Source of the DNA: Cladocopium goreaui
Lineage: Eukaryota > Sar > Dinophyceae > Suessiales > Symbiodiniaceae
NCBI GenBank assembly: GCA_947184155.2
Contig: CAMXCT020001016.1
Span: 1-64,000 of the forward strand
Direction of reading: 5' to 3'
Length of the DNA stretch: 64,000 bases
Every line of letters begins with the position of its first letter. Position 1 is the stretch's first letter. The notes under the pieces are model-generated. The model was not told the DNA's origin and ran no database searches. It worked only from the letters and a program-made list of their open reading frames with translations. Position numbers and translations under genes: made by a program. Shown in pieces: positions 11,171-21,371 of this stretch.

Positions 11171-12095
11171 ACGATTCAGGACCACTGCTCTTGGTCCGGA
11201 AATCATTTGAGTTATATAGTTGCACCCCAGAAAATTTGATGTAAGAGGTGTCAAATTTGAACGCAGAAATGATGATGGCAACCAAGTTGTGGACCCAAAT
11301 GGTATTCTCAAATGCTTGACTGAGCTCCCACGTTTGAGAGAACACATTTGGCAATGTTCAAACGATGAACCCCTATATAGTATAATCGAGTATAATTACT
11401 GGGTTATCTCATCTAAGATGATCTACTGCAGTCATTGTCCATAGATTTTAGCCTCGAAGCACACATAGCATTCAGCACCTTCCGTAGGTTCATCATGAGA
11501 AATGCTAGCGATGATCCGTAAAATTATCACATGCGGCCGTTCTGAAACCTTTGGGAAATATTTTTGGTTGCTATTTCCATGGGTTGTGTTGTTCTTCATG
11601 AAATATATGTCTACTGTGATACTTAATCATGATATGATACCAATTAAAAACAGGTTGACACTATATGTATAGATTATTTATATACTAAGCGCTGACACGC
11701 TGATATTACTAAACATGTTGACATTATATTTGAAATCTTTTGAAATCATCATTGATAGTAAGATAGTCCAATGATTATGTTGATTCCCAACTCTATCCTC
11801 ACCAGAACCATGATTTCACTTGCTGCTTCACGCCAGTTAGTAAGTCGATTGGTTATACCTCCATTATAGCTGGATGAGGTCTATAATTGCCCTTTTGGTT
11901 TAACATGTTTGATAGCATGTTTCAACATATGTTCAAACGGGTATGAATACAAAACAAGCATACCCCAATACTTGGGGATAGTTCATACTAAAAATAGACT
12001 AAACTTGATGGTCCAATGTATTTTATTATTAACCATAAAACTTGATGGTCTAAGGTCCCTAAATTTTTACTTGTCCAATCTATAACCCATCTATC
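11171..12095. other. Spacer, no gene seen
   Basis: AT-rich with weak short ORFs. No clear repeat family member and no exon candidate. Confidence 0.5.
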
Positions 12096-12102
12096 GGGGA
12101 GT

Positions 12103-12278
12103 GAACCACCGAAGCACCGCGGAGTCCTTCAGGACCTGCACAGTCGCGCGGCCAGCAACGTGTCGTTGGCGGATGGGGCCATGGCCTGTGAACGACCGGC
12201 TGGTTGGTGTGCCACTGCCAGCATGAGTCTGGGACGAATCAGACCGGGCAGAAGTCGAGACGGTCAACTTCCCGAATT
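12103..12278 (+). CDS. Candidate GC-rich exon ending at a MITE
   Basis: An open frame through a GC-rich island reads PKHRGVLQDLHSRAASNVSL and continues with MACERPAGW. It then runs directly into MITE B copy 3, where it stops. A donor upstream of the MITE is likely. Unknown protein. Confidence 0.35.
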
Positions 12279-12391
12279 TACCCGGCCTGGTAAACATACA
12301 AAAAGCTATTGAAAATTGCCCATTGAAATAGTGGATTTACCCAGCTATAAAATGGTGATTTTCCATAGTTACGTTAGTTTACCGGAGGGTA
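12279..12391. mobile_element. MITE family B, copy 3
   Basis: Begins TACCCGGCCTGGTAAACATA and ends GTTTACCGGAGGGTA. Almost identical along its length to copy 4 at 14395, including the unusual CCCGGCCTGG left end, so the two are recent sisters. Confidence 0.8.
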
Positions 12392-12934
12392 CTGCGGATG
12401 ATTCGGATGATTTTCCCATGACAGAATTGAATGGAGGATGTTCAATTGCCACGATCGATTACTGGAGGGTCGCTATGGAAATCACCCTGGAAATCACCAG
12501 AAAAACGATGAAAAACATCGAACTCAATGGGCCATGCAGAGGGTATCTTCCCAGATCTTCTGGCCAAAATCCCGCAGAAGTATCATCGTGGTATTACGAA
12601 AGATGAGATCACTGTTGTTGGGGGAAAAAAGTTAGCGTTGAGTTGCCTGAAAAAAGTGGCTGAATTCTATGGTTTATGGTAGATACAACTATAGTATTCA
12701 TGGGGAGTATAATGGTTTATAAACCAACAAACATCACTGGAGGGGCCCATCCTGCACCGTCGACGATGATTCTGCTCCCAACTTCACAGGTGATATCCCG
12801 ATCTTTGGCTGTTAAATGTTCCCAACACGTCTGGACAAAGGGTTTGTTTTAATTTCCCGTTTTTTGGGGGATGTCACAGGATTTTGTGTCACATCACTTT
12901 AACATATGTACCTGCTGGAGATGAACACACATGT

Positions 12935-13065
12935 GTGTATATATATATATATATATGTGTATATATATATGTGTATATGTATATATATATATATATGTAT
13001 ATGTATATATGTATATATACAGATACATACATGTATACTTATATATATATATGTATATATTTAGA
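12935..13065. repeat. TA/TG microsatellite
   Basis: ATATATGTGTATAT-type low complexity of about 130 bp. Confidence 0.85.
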
Positions 13066-13222
13066 TAGTTTTAGTTGGGTGATGTAAGAAGTAGGACATT
13101 GACCAATCCCTGTTTACACCTCTTCTCTGTTCCCCAGATCTCTCAGGTACAGTTTAGAGGAGCGAAATCGGAAGCTGATGGGTGGCATGTGGCCAATCTG
13201 GACAATTCCCAAAGGAATAGCT

Positions 13223-13348
13223 ACAAGGTGGTGCCCCATAATTAGCTAAGTTGGTTTATAAGTCCAATAACTAGGGTTGATTAGGGGGTTATACCTATAG
13301 TTCATGGGGATTGTAAACCGAGTTATAACTGGGAAGGCACCACCTTGT
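13223..13348. mobile_element. MITE family D, copy 1
   Basis: Terminal inverted repeats ACAAGGTGGTGCC and GGCACCACCTTGT. The internal arm TTAGCTAAGTTGGTTTATA pairs with TAAACCGAGTTATAACT. Confidence 0.75.
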
Positions 13349-14315
13349 ATGAGTCAAAACCCTGGTACCCTAGGTACCCTGAAATAACTGGTTAATTCAT
13401 GTTTGTTCCCCTATGGAAACAATGGTTTTGACCAATCCCCAAACGATTGAACTCTTGAGTTTTAACCACAAAAGTTCAACATTGGCTTAAAAACAATCTG
13501 AAACACAACCAAGATTTTTTTTAAAAATTTAAAAACCAAAGATTGAATTTCGCCAACACACGATTACGACTATACACAACAAAGTTGCGATTTTACCGAC
13601 GTAGCTGGAGAATTTCAACAAGACCCGGGGCCTTTAATAGCACAAATCATGATTTTGCTGGCATTCTATCATTATAACTCATCCCACTTAGTAGATAGGT
13701 TAGTTCGCCCAGCTATCAGCGGATTAACCCTACTTATCCCATATATAACTGGGGTTAGAGCCCATTTATGAAGTGGGATGCAACAACAAGTATCATTTAT
13801 GTGTATATATATATATACGCGCAACGCCTGGGCTTTATATATATATATATATATGTATATACATATATATATATGATAATCATTGATAATCAATAATTTT
13901 GTGATGTTCATCAGATATTGAAGCTTCAAATTTTCAGATGTCAGCAGTCAGCACTGCACAGTACCACTGCACTGCAGCCATCGACTCCGAAGGACTGTAA
14001 CCTCGATGGTATCAAGGATCAGGTCTGTGACAACAGTCTGGCCTCAGCCACTGACAAGCTACTCAGCTGATCATTGGATCGGTCAGTTTACGAAGGAACT
14101 GGTGAAGAGTTCATCCCATAGTTCGTGAACATGATTCTGGATCATATTGTCCGTTGGTTATAATTTATAATCCATTGAACTATGTATTGTTGCTTCTATG
14201 GGGACAATAATCTTCCATTGTTCGTTAGCAAAATGCTTTGAAATATGGATGATCCTGGAGATTTTTTGCTCCCCTAAATAGTTTATCCCATGGTTGAAAT
14301 AGGTATTGCTTATGG
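13349..14315. other. Spacer with TA microsatellites
   Basis: Holds TA tracts at 13802-13880. A somewhat GC-richer patch at 13935-14060 has a repeated CAGTCAGCACTGCAC motif but no frame I can defend. No gene seen. Confidence 0.45.
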
Positions 14316-14392
14316 GAAGCCGCCAGGGGACCGCATTCTCGCTGAAGTGGTGTTCGCCAGTGGATGGAGGATCTTCAGGCAAAACCCGCATT
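14316..14392 (+). CDS. Candidate short exon abutting a MITE
   Basis: GC-rich, open on the + strand (GTAFSLKWCSPVDGGSSGKT). Like the island at 12103 it stops exactly where a family B MITE begins, with the same CCCGGCCTGG junction. Function unknown. Confidence 0.25.
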
Positions 14393-14394
14393 TA

Positions 14395-14508
14395 TACCCG
14401 GCCTGGTAAACATACAAAAAGCTATTGAAAATGGCCATTGAAATAGTGGATTTACCCAGCTAGAAAATGGTGATGTTCCACGGTTATGTAAACGTTTACC
14501 AGAGGGTA
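14395..14508. mobile_element. MITE family B, copy 4
   Basis: Sister of copy 3: same left end TACCCGGCCTGG, right end GTTTACCAGAGGGTA. Confidence 0.8.
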
Positions 14509-14579
14509 TTATGTAATTATATAGGTGTATGTATATGTATTTACAATCTATAATTAATCTAGTAGATTGTAGCGTTGGA

Positions 14580-14680
14580 ACATGACTTTTATTTTCCCCA
14601 TTCAGTTGGGAATAATCATCATCCCAACTGACGAACTCCATCATTTTTCAGAGGGGTAGGGCTCAACCACCAACCAGTAT
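14580..14680. mobile_element. MITE family C, copy 2 (left end missing)
   Basis: Contains ATCATCCCAACTGACGAACT and the right end CAACCACCAACCAG. The expected CTGGTTGGTGG left end is absent. Confidence 0.6.
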
Positions 14681-14689
14681 TATTCTGGG

Positions 14690-14775
14690 TACCCTCTGGT
14701 AAACATACACAAAGCTATGGAAGCCATGGCCCACAGAAATAGATGGTTTACCTATGAAAAATGGTGGTTTAACTA
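14690..14775. mobile_element. MITE family B, copy 5 (right end missing)
   Basis: Starts TACCCTCTGGTAAACATAC and is cut off by a 54-bp tandem repeat. Confidence 0.6.
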
Positions 14776-14777
14776 TT

Positions 14778-14905
14778 CCTATCCATTAAACAACTATATA
14801 TAGTATAGTGGACATAATACTATATGGTAATCCTATCCATTAAACAACTATATATAGTATAGTGGACATAATACTATATGGTAATCCTATCCATTAAACA
14901 ACTAC
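14778..14905. repeat. 54-bp tandem repeat, 2.4 copies
   Basis: CCTATCCATTAAACAACTA starts at 14778, 14832 and 14886 with identical intervening sequence. Confidence 0.85.
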
Positions 14906-14937
14906 ATAGTTGGATGGGGCTATTCCCATGACATCAG

Positions 14938-14975
14938 CTGGCGGCTTTTGAGGCGAAAGAGCATTCGACTCAGCG
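14938..14975 (+). CDS. Candidate 38-nt micro-exon
   Basis: Bounded by CCCATGACATCAG (acceptor) and CAGCG|GTGAGTGC (strong GT donor). It encodes about 12 residues (LAAFEAKEHSTQ). It stands out as GC-rich between AT-rich flanks. No neighbouring exon in matching phase was established. Confidence 0.35.
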
Positions 14976-15099
14976 GTGAGTGCAACACCTACGACATTGG
15001 CTGCTCGGATCGGGCGGGGAGCCAACAGGCATTGAACATGGCCTGATTGGTCATGAACTAGAGATTTATATTATTATATGATATGGGTTTTAACTTTGA

Positions 15100-15514
15100 G
15101 ATAGAGTGGTTGTTTGTTTGTTTGATTGTTTGTTTGTTTGGTTGGTTGGTTGGTTGGTTGGTTGGTTTGTGTTGTTGTTGTTGGTGGTGGTGGTGGTGGT
15201 GGTGGGTTGGTTGGTTGGTTGGTTGGTTGGTTGGTTGGTTGGTTGGTTGGTTGGTTGGTTGGTTGGTTGGTTGGTTGGTTGGTTGGTTGGTTGTTTGGTT
15301 GGTTGGTTGGTTGGTTTGGGTTGGTTGGTTTGGGTTGGTTGGTTTGGGTTGGTTGGTTGGGGTTGGTTGGTTGGGTGGTTGGTTTTGGTTGGTTGGTTGG
15401 TTGTGGTTGGTTGGTTGGTTGTGGTTGGTTGGTTGGTTGTGGTTGGTTGGTTGGTTGTGGTTGGTTGGTTGGTTGTGGTTGGTTGGTTGGTTGTGGTTGG
15501 TTGTGGTTGGGTTG
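15100..15514. repeat. GGTT array running into an assembly gap
   Basis: GTTT, then GGTT, then TTGTGGTTGG variants for about 415 bp. Its true length is unknown because it enters the gap. Confidence 0.95.
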
Positions 15515-15614
15515 NNNNNNNNNNNNNNNNNNNNNNNNNNNNNNNNNNNNNNNNNNNNNNNNNNNNNNNNNNNNNNNNNNNNNNNNNNNNNNNNNNNNNN
15601 NNNNNNNNNNNNNN
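15515..15614. other. Assembly gap, 100 N
   Basis: Exactly 100 Ns, the usual placeholder for a gap of unknown size. Sequence on the two sides may not be contiguous. Confidence 1.
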
Positions 15615-16049
15615 TCTTAGCAACTCTCGTGTATGCACCAGTGACTCAGACAGTGGCTGGTGGCTAGTTACTTGCACTTACTATGGCGTTTCAGACAGTC
15701 CGCGGCTGCAATTTTTCTTTCCGCGGATCGAAATTTCATTGAAACAGCTAATTACAAGCGGGATTGTGGAGAGAAGCTGAAAGAGAATGTCCAAAAAAAA
15801 CTATTGATTTTTAATTTTTAATGTAAATGCAAAAATATCAAACCGGGGCAAGCCACAAGGCCCATGACCTATAGCGCTACTGGGGGGCAGCGTCATGCAA
15901 ACAAATTAATGATTAGGAGGGGCAAGCCACCATCCCGCTCTCAATCCTGAATTTTACGCACCAAATTAATGAAGAAATTATGTGGTGACTTGACAGAAAA
16001 CTTACGAAATTGCAGTGTTATGAATTGATTACTGTTATAAATGCTCGAA

Positions 16050-16941
16050 TCAGCGACCACATAAACCATGCTTAGCAAATTCAACTTTACATAAAAAATC
16101 AGCTGCGTTTGTTCTGGTCAAGAACTTGCAGCATGGACCAGTTGCGGGCTGGCCGGTATCACCAAGGACTGACAGAATTTGTTTGCTTTCTTTCTGGGTG
16201 ACAAAAGCGACAAGCTCGGCAGACGGTCTGTGGCGAAGTTGCGCTTTCTGCAAGCATTGAAGCATGCGGCCAGTGATAGCTGCACACAAGTGAGGGTTTT
16301 CTTCTTGAAAACCGCTGCTGATGTAAACAGTCCTGCGGATGCTGACCGCACAGCAATACTTCACAGCTGGTCCCTCGCCATGACTAAACGCTTGAGGGCT
16401 GAGGAGCAAACCTCCGGAAAGGAATGCGTGCCACAAAGGTTCTTCAGCAGGATCTGTGACATCTGGAACAACAAACGCGTCCGCACGCAGAAGGGAAGAT
16501 TCGTATTTTGCACCCAACTTGTCCATGTGCTGGTCCAGCACAAGGCTTGGAGCGGCTTGGATTGTTGAAATAAAAACTTTCTTGCCACTGCACAAAGAAA
16601 AATTGATGCCGCAGCTTTCTCTTTTTTCTTTGTGTCTCGGATTTTTTTGGCCAAGTAGCTTCTCACTTTCTGACTTCTCGCAGCTTTGAAGTCCTCCACG
16701 GCTTGCTCATGGTCTGGACCTATTCATTGAGTTTTTCTTCCGTTGTAAGCCCATTGTGAGCAGCTGCTTCCAAAGCACGTTCTTTACGTCTTTTTTTTGG
16801 TAACTGCGTTTCTTTCTCATGTTCTTGTGTCCAATGCTCGTTTTCGTGGACCAAAAATCCTGGTGTCGGGTCATCTCCGCATTTTTTCACTTCCTGCGCC
16901 ACTGCAGCAGCACGTTGCCTCCGAAAAGCCTTAGTAAGCAA
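16050..16941 (-). pseudogene. Decayed downstream part of the transposase-like gene
   Basis: Three minus-strand segments read well but in different frames. 16720-16941 is basic and helical (KKCGDDPTPGFLVHENEHW). 16600-16715 is lysine-rich (SYLAKKIRDTKKKEKAAAS). 16050-16595 is a folded-looking domain (ADAFVVPDVTDPAEEPLWHA, then ISSGFQEENPHLCAAI) that loosely resembles a BRCT-like segment. Frame changes between them have no convincing splice sites, so either decay or unusual introns separate them. It lies directly downstream of the 16961-19216 ORF on the same strand and is probably its 3' continuation. Exact function unknown. Confidence 0.5.
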
Positions 16942-16960
16942 AATCTTTGTTCAAAATGAT

Positions 16961-19216
16961 CTAAATTTTGAGTGTTGAGCACATGAAACTAGTTTTGAGA
17001 CAAGGCGCTTGCCATGTGCCTTCTCTGGCCCTTTTCTTCCACCCACGCTGCGCTGCTACAGATCTTAAGACTGAGTCTTTGGAACTTGCTGCTTTCACTG
17101 TCCCAAAAAGTTGAGACCAAATCACCGCAGCAGCCTTTGCCAACTCCTGGTCTTGAGTTTCGGTCCAATTTTGTGTGGTCAAGAGGAAAATTTCATCCCT
17201 CAGGTTCACTTCGGTCATGTTTCCTTTGCTTTTTGTCAATGTTCGGACACCTGCAAAGTTTTGCTCCACACCCGAACTGGAGCAGCCCCAGCCAATAGCT
17301 CTACTCAGAGCCTGCCTGAGTTCCTCTTGGGGGTGGTGCTGGAGATTTCGCTTGTCCTCCAGAACTGTATCCAAAGCTGCTTTCCAGGCCAGCACTGGTT
17401 CGATGTCTGCAGCGGATTCAAACTTGTGCTGAGCTACAGGGTGGTAGTCTGCAAACTGGCTTGACAACGCGCACTCATCCAAGGACAAAACGTTTGACAC
17501 TTTGTGGATCTTATCGCTAACGTCTCGTGCTTCAGTCCTGTGGTCGTCTCTTCTGTGCACTTGGTCATTCAACGATTCCAAATGGAAAATGGACATAGAC
17601 TGCAAAATCTCAAACGCTGGAAACTCCGTTGCGACCACTTCCTGCGCTAGCTGCACCCAGGAAGCAAAGCGTTTCAAGCATCGGTAAACGACCGTCGCCA
17701 TCTGCGGCTGGGGCAAGCCACCGAGCCGTTTGGCCACTTTGTCAATGTATATCGTCCGTGGCTTCTGCAATTGGTCCAAAAGGTGGGCTGTGTAGCCAGT
17801 CTTCACGACTGCTCCTTTCAGAAACAGCACCTCCAACTTCATGACAAACTGCTGCACTGCAATGGCAAGGCTTCCTGACGTGGTTCTCTCAGAATCCAAG
17901 CGCCTGGTCAACTGCAGATTTTCCTCTCGAGCATCAGCAAGCATCCCAATGAGCAAAACTGTTTCCTCAGGCAGAAGGTCTAAGAATGTCCGAGCTGCGT
18001 GGCCAACCTTTTCATTTTTCCTCTCTTCATGGGCAGACTGGGCTGTTCGGATCACAGCATCTAACGTGAGGCAAACTTTAGCAAAGGGCATGCTCCACGA
18101 ATCGAATCGGTGCTTCGCTGCAGAAAATTTGTCCGAAATCTCATTCCACAAGGGGGTGAACTGCATGGCTCGAACGTTCTGGGCATACATGGACCGCAAC
18201 ACATCGGAGAAATGAATCTGTTGCACAATGCCATCGGTGTCCATGAACACTTTCTTCACAATTTGGTCGAGGACACGGTCGCATTTCCATGTCCGGCTGA
18301 CAATCCTACGGGCGGCATGGGGCTTGTCTTTGTTGATGACCTTCAAGTTTGGGAACACTTGTGAGAATGTAGCCATGTTCACATCCATAGCTTCAAGCAA
18401 GGCAGGACAAGTTCCGGGGCAAGCCTCCAGGAATCTATTATTACCAGATTCAAGGATCTGGCCAGCCAATTGCTCATCTGCAGCTGCGTCTGCGTTGAAG
18501 ACCTCTGTGATCTCAAAGAGATGGGCCAACAAAGCTTTGTCCATGGAGGTGACATCTTCATTCAGCGACTGGCTCGTTTCAAAGGATTCGCTGTGCTTGA
18601 ATGGTGAGCACAAATCCGCCAACATCAGCAAGACACATTTGGCAATGCCGTGGGAGTCAAAATCTTCAAGCTTTTGGCACCCCACCAAAGCATGAACTTG
18701 CCGCAGCTGTGGGCCACAACCTTGCACACGCAAAAGTAGTCTCCCTTTGGAAGCATCCGAGTGCAAAGTCAAACAATTGCAACTCCTCAAGTCCCTGCGA
18801 GTTTGAAACCTTAAAGCTTCAGCCAAGCAATACTTAGCTTTGAGCAACTTGTCACGTTTCAAAGTTCCGGTGCCTTCAGCCCCTCCTGCTTTACCCTGGC
18901 GGACTAAACGCAGAGCTTCCACGAAAGCAGCAACTGGAGGGGCAACAAGGGCCAAGCGAACGTCAGGATCAGAAACTGCTATCCTGTGGCTCTTAGCTCG
19001 CTCAGGTTTATCGAAGTGCGCCTTCTGCAACGAGGACACTGTTCGAAACTCAGCGTGGAACTTGCCATGAAGCTTGCATGCCTTACAGTACACACTGTTC
19101 ACTTCTCCAGCTCGGTTCCTTGTGCAGTGTAGCCAAGGGTACTGTGCCACCCATCTGGGCCCAAGTCTTTTCCATTTCTTGCCAAAGTCTGTCACAGGCT
19201 CGATCTGCTCTGGCAC
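16961..19216 (-). CDS. DDE/hAT-like transposase, large exon
   Basis: An uninterrupted 751-codon frame. Residues 44-77 contain CKAC and a downstream His pair (HFDKPERAKSH), a BED/TTF-type zinc finger. Residues 150-160 (LHSDASKGRLL) supply a plausible first catalytic Asp, 296-310 (KDKPHAARRIVSRTW) is a strongly conserved-looking block, and 645-656 (CSSSGVEQNFAG) resembles the hAT C-terminal SSxxxERxFS region with its catalytic Glu. The family call is therefore a DNA transposase of hAT or a related RNase-H-fold superfamily; terminal inverted repeats were not found. The frame starts without an ATG just after TTGAATTTGCCAG, so it is an internal exon and the start lies upstream, perhaps at 19817-20003. 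The dispersed 13-mer is inside it as GGLPQ. It could be domesticated. Confidence 0.7.
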   Translation of the reverse strand: MPEQIEPVTDFGKKWKRLGPRWVAQYPWLHCTRNRAGEVNSVYCKACKLHGKFHAEFRTVSSLQKAHFDKPERAKSHRIAVSDPDVRLALVAPPVAAFVEALRLVRQGKAGGAEGTGTLKRDKLLKAKYCLAEALRFQTRRDLRSCNCLTLHSDASKGRLLLRVQGCGPQLRQVHALVGCQKLEDFDSHGIAKCVLLMLADLCSPFKHSESFETSQSLNEDVTSMDKALLAHLFEITEVFNADAAADEQLAGQILESGNNRFLEACPGTCPALLEAMDVNMATFSQVFPNLKVINKDKPHAARRIVSRTWKCDRVLDQIVKKVFMDTDGIVQQIHFSDVLRSMYAQNVRAMQFTPLWNEISDKFSAAKHRFDSWSMPFAKVCLTLDAVIRTAQSAHEERKNEKVGHAARTFLDLLPEETVLLIGMLADAREENLQLTRRLDSERTTSGSLAIAVQQFVMKLEVLFLKGAVVKTGYTAHLLDQLQKPRTIYIDKVAKRLGGLPQPQMATVVYRCLKRFASWVQLAQEVVATEFPAFEILQSMSIFHLESLNDQVHRRDDHRTEARDVSDKIHKVSNVLSLDECALSSQFADYHPVAQHKFESAADIEPVLAWKAALDTVLEDKRNLQHHPQEELRQALSRAIGWGCSSSGVEQNFAGVRTLTKSKGNMTEVNLRDEIFLLTTQNWTETQDQELAKAAAVIWSQLFGTVKAASSKDSVLRSVAAQRGWKKRAREGTWQAPCLKTSFMCSTLKI

Positions 19217-19325
19217 GAATTCCTGGCAAATTCAAGAAAAAACAGCATTTGAGACCCATGTTGGCACTGTCCAGAGCTACGGCCGTGATTTGCAAAAACT
19301 CCATTCCTCGAACGGAGTTCCTGTC

Positions 19326-19521
19326 GAGAGGACCTCTGGATCCAGGAAGTCTTCTGAACAGTTGGGGGCGCCCCGGACTGTCCAGAGGAAACTTTTCCAT
19401 CATTTTTCTTGACTTTTGAAATTTTCAAAAGTCAAGAAATATGAGTGAAAAGTTTCCTCTGGACAGTCCGGGGCGCCCCCAACTGTCCACAAGGCCTCCT
19501 GGATCCAGAAGTGCTCTGGAC
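19326..19521. repeat. About 196-bp imperfect inverted repeat
   Basis: The arms meet at TTCTTGACTTTTGAAA / TTTCAAAAGTCAAGAA (centre about 19421). Each arm then carries AACTTTTC, a GC palindrome, and CTGGATCCAG. About 96 bp pair with roughly 15 mismatches. Open frames on both strands here are a consequence of the symmetry. Confidence 0.85.
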
Positions 19522-19777
19522 ACAGCAGGTCTGCGATTTGTTATTTGGAGTTTTTTTTTCGCACCGTTTTTACTGTTAAACTGTGTTTTGAGGACCTTCT
19601 GGGAGGGTCTCTGGACAGTCGGGGGTGCCCCCAACTGTCCAGAGCCGGCTCTGGACAGTCTGGGGCGCCCCCGACTGTCCAGAGGGGCTGGTCCCTGGAT
19701 TTGGCAACATATTTTTTTAAAACACAATTGATCTGAGCCTCCTCTGTACATTCGATGGGGCGCCCGGCTGTCGAGAG
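19352..19777. repeat. Cluster of five 36-bp GC-rich palindromes
   Basis: Half-site CTCTGGACAGTC meets its complement at a GGGGCGCCCC core. Copies are at 19352-19387, 19457-19490, 19609-19644, 19649-19684 and a degraded one at 19741-19777. The fourth is nearly perfect. They sit between the transposase and the methyltransferase, probably in an intron or intergenic space. Confidence 0.85.
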
Positions 19778-19816
19778 AATCTATTTCTGTCTAACTTTGA
19801 GTTTTCCAATTATAAC

Positions 19817-20003
19817 CTGCAAAATCTTTCTCCCCAATTAACACTCGGTCCTGCACGCATTGTTCCACATCCATGTGCTCTGGCAGTAAATCCTCCATGA
19901 CTTGGGCCTTGTGTCCCTGCAGGCGGTGCAAGCCACCGGCGACCAGTCCAAACAACTGATGTCTACTTGTTTGAAGCAACCAAGCAGCGGCATGGGCACG
20001 CAT
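19817..20003 (-). CDS. Candidate upstream exon of the transposase gene
   Basis: The open frame starts at 20003 (MRAHAAAWLLQTSRHQLFG) and ends at a GT donor (TTTGCAG|GTTATAAT). It is acidic/helical (QVMEDLLPEHMDVEQCV) and contains a one-mismatch copy of the 13-mer. The phase does not join directly to the 19216 exon, so an extra exon or another acceptor is needed, or it belongs to a separate gene. Confidence 0.4.
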
Positions 20004-20366
20004 GCACTGTCATAGGACCCCCCAAAGAGAAATTCTCCGACTACCTACTGTCAGTTCTAAGACCTTGCTTGGGAGTGTGCTCAGCTAAATCTCGCGACGC
20101 AGAGGCACTATACTTTTCCGAAGGTTCCACAAGGTGGCAATGCACCGCTCTGCAATCATGAATTGGTGATGGTAGCACTAGTTTGCACCACTGAATTATG
20201 AATTACGGAGGGCAAGTTCCATGATGCAAGCCACCAATGTAACAGCTCACGAAAAAGGCGGCTCGAATTGCCAGCAGAGCCTAATTTCAGAATTGGTATG
20301 GGGCAAGGCACCAAAAACAAAATCAAAGCCAAATTTGAGGAATGGGGCAAGCCACCGAAACCAAAT

Positions 20367-20813
20367 TCAGATGTTGCAAACTTCTCTGTCTATGAGTCTG
20401 TGTGACCATCTCCTCAAGCAGCGGCGCTTCATTCCACTGAAGCGGCTGTAGTCGACAAAGTCATGCTTCATGCTCGGCATTGCCCATGGGTCAAAATGTT
20501 CGGGGGGCACCTTGCCGACCATTTTCAGCAAATTCAACGCAACCCTGCCGATCACACTGACAGTGAAAGCGTTGCCAAGCATGCCTGCATACTTCTTCTT
20601 GCTGACTCCGGCAGGGATCCGTAAATGTCCTCCTGGAAACCCCTGAAGTTCTTCAATTTCATTCAAAGTCATGTGCCGCTGCATGGGTAGCAACATGTGA
20701 CCTCCAGACTTGCACCGACTGTGCGTCAACGTCGGTGACTTTTCAGGCAGGGCTGTCGCGCCGCGCTTCAAGCTGCACCCGACATCGGCGCACCACACAG
20801 CATCCTGTGACGC
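20367..20813 (-). CDS. C5 cytosine methyltransferase, last exon (motifs IX-X)
   Basis: Starts after TTTGGATTGAAG with GCG TCA CAG in phase 0 and runs to the stop at 20367. It encodes the end of the catalytic domain of a C5-type DNA cytosine methyltransferase: KSPTLTHSRC, then RHMTLNEIEELQGFP (motif IX) and GMLGNAFTVSVIGRV (motif X), followed by a short basic tail. The enzyme family transfers a methyl group from S-adenosylmethionine to C5 of cytosine in DNA. Joining to the 20991-21263 exon uses a GC donor and both junctions read AAG|GC, so the intron is flanked by a short direct repeat. Confidence 0.85.
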   Translation of the reverse strand, partial: ASQDAVWCADVGCSLKRGATALPEKSPTLTHSRCKSGGHMLLPMQRHMTLNEIEELQGFPGGHLRIPAGVSKKKYAGMLGNAFTVSVIGRVALNLLKMVGKVPPEHFDPWAMPSMKHDFVDYSRFSGMKRRCLRRWSHRLIDREVCNI

Positions 20814-20990
20814 CTTCAATCCAAACATGTAAGTGCTTACTGTGGCTATTTTTACTCACTCAGTACCTACAAATGCAGAATCGCAATTCTTTCAATCAAG
20901 GAAACAACCAGAACAAATTATTAACGACGAGCTAAAAGATGACCAATTTCAGGTAGCCAAAGAAAGAAAAATGATTGAGCCAACACAGGC

Positions 20991-21263
20991 CTTCGTGGCA
21001 GAACACTTCAGAATGAAATCCTGGATCATTTTGGCGACTGACACCAGGTGCTGCTGGACCCTTGCTTTGCCTTTCTCCGTGGTCACGCCGTGGTGTAAGT
21101 CAGAGACTTCTGTGCAGTCCAGCAAACTGGACACGCTCCTGCAAGGGATGCGGGCTGGCCACTGCCATTTCATGGAAGGGTCCGCCTTTGCAATTTTCCA
21201 GCCAACAATGTAAGTGCGTAGCCGCGCTTGGGGCAAGCCACCTACAACGCTTGTGTCAAGAAC
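20991..21263 (-). CDS. C5 cytosine methyltransferase, middle exon (motif VIII)
   Basis: 273 nt, exactly 91 codons, phase 0 at both ends. It opens with VLDTSVVGGLPQARLRTYIV, where LPQ-A-R-L-R is motif VIII (usual form PQxRxR) followed by YIVG. The 5' acceptor is CCTCCTGAG|GTTCTTG and the preceding exon ends AAG|GTTCTCG, so that intron is also flanked by a direct repeat (AGGTTCT). The 3' donor is ACGAAG|GCCTGTG, a GC donor. The rest (roughly residues 25-90) would be the variable target-recognition side. The motif VIII codons coincide with one copy of the dispersed 13-mer. Confidence 0.85.
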
Positions 21264-21371
21264 CTCAGGAGGCATTGTCATTGTCGTAAAAATGATGAAT
21301 CAACAGGACAACCAAGAAGCTTAAAAAACAAATCAACAATTAACCAAATAATTTTTGCAATGAACGAGAAC

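Noticed and set aside
15083-15780. Frames of about 165-225 codons on both strands
   Set aside because: GGTT array translated through the N gap.
19083-19751. Open frames on both strands around 19.1-19.75 kb
   Set aside because: Shadow of the transposase exon and of a self-complementary palindrome region.
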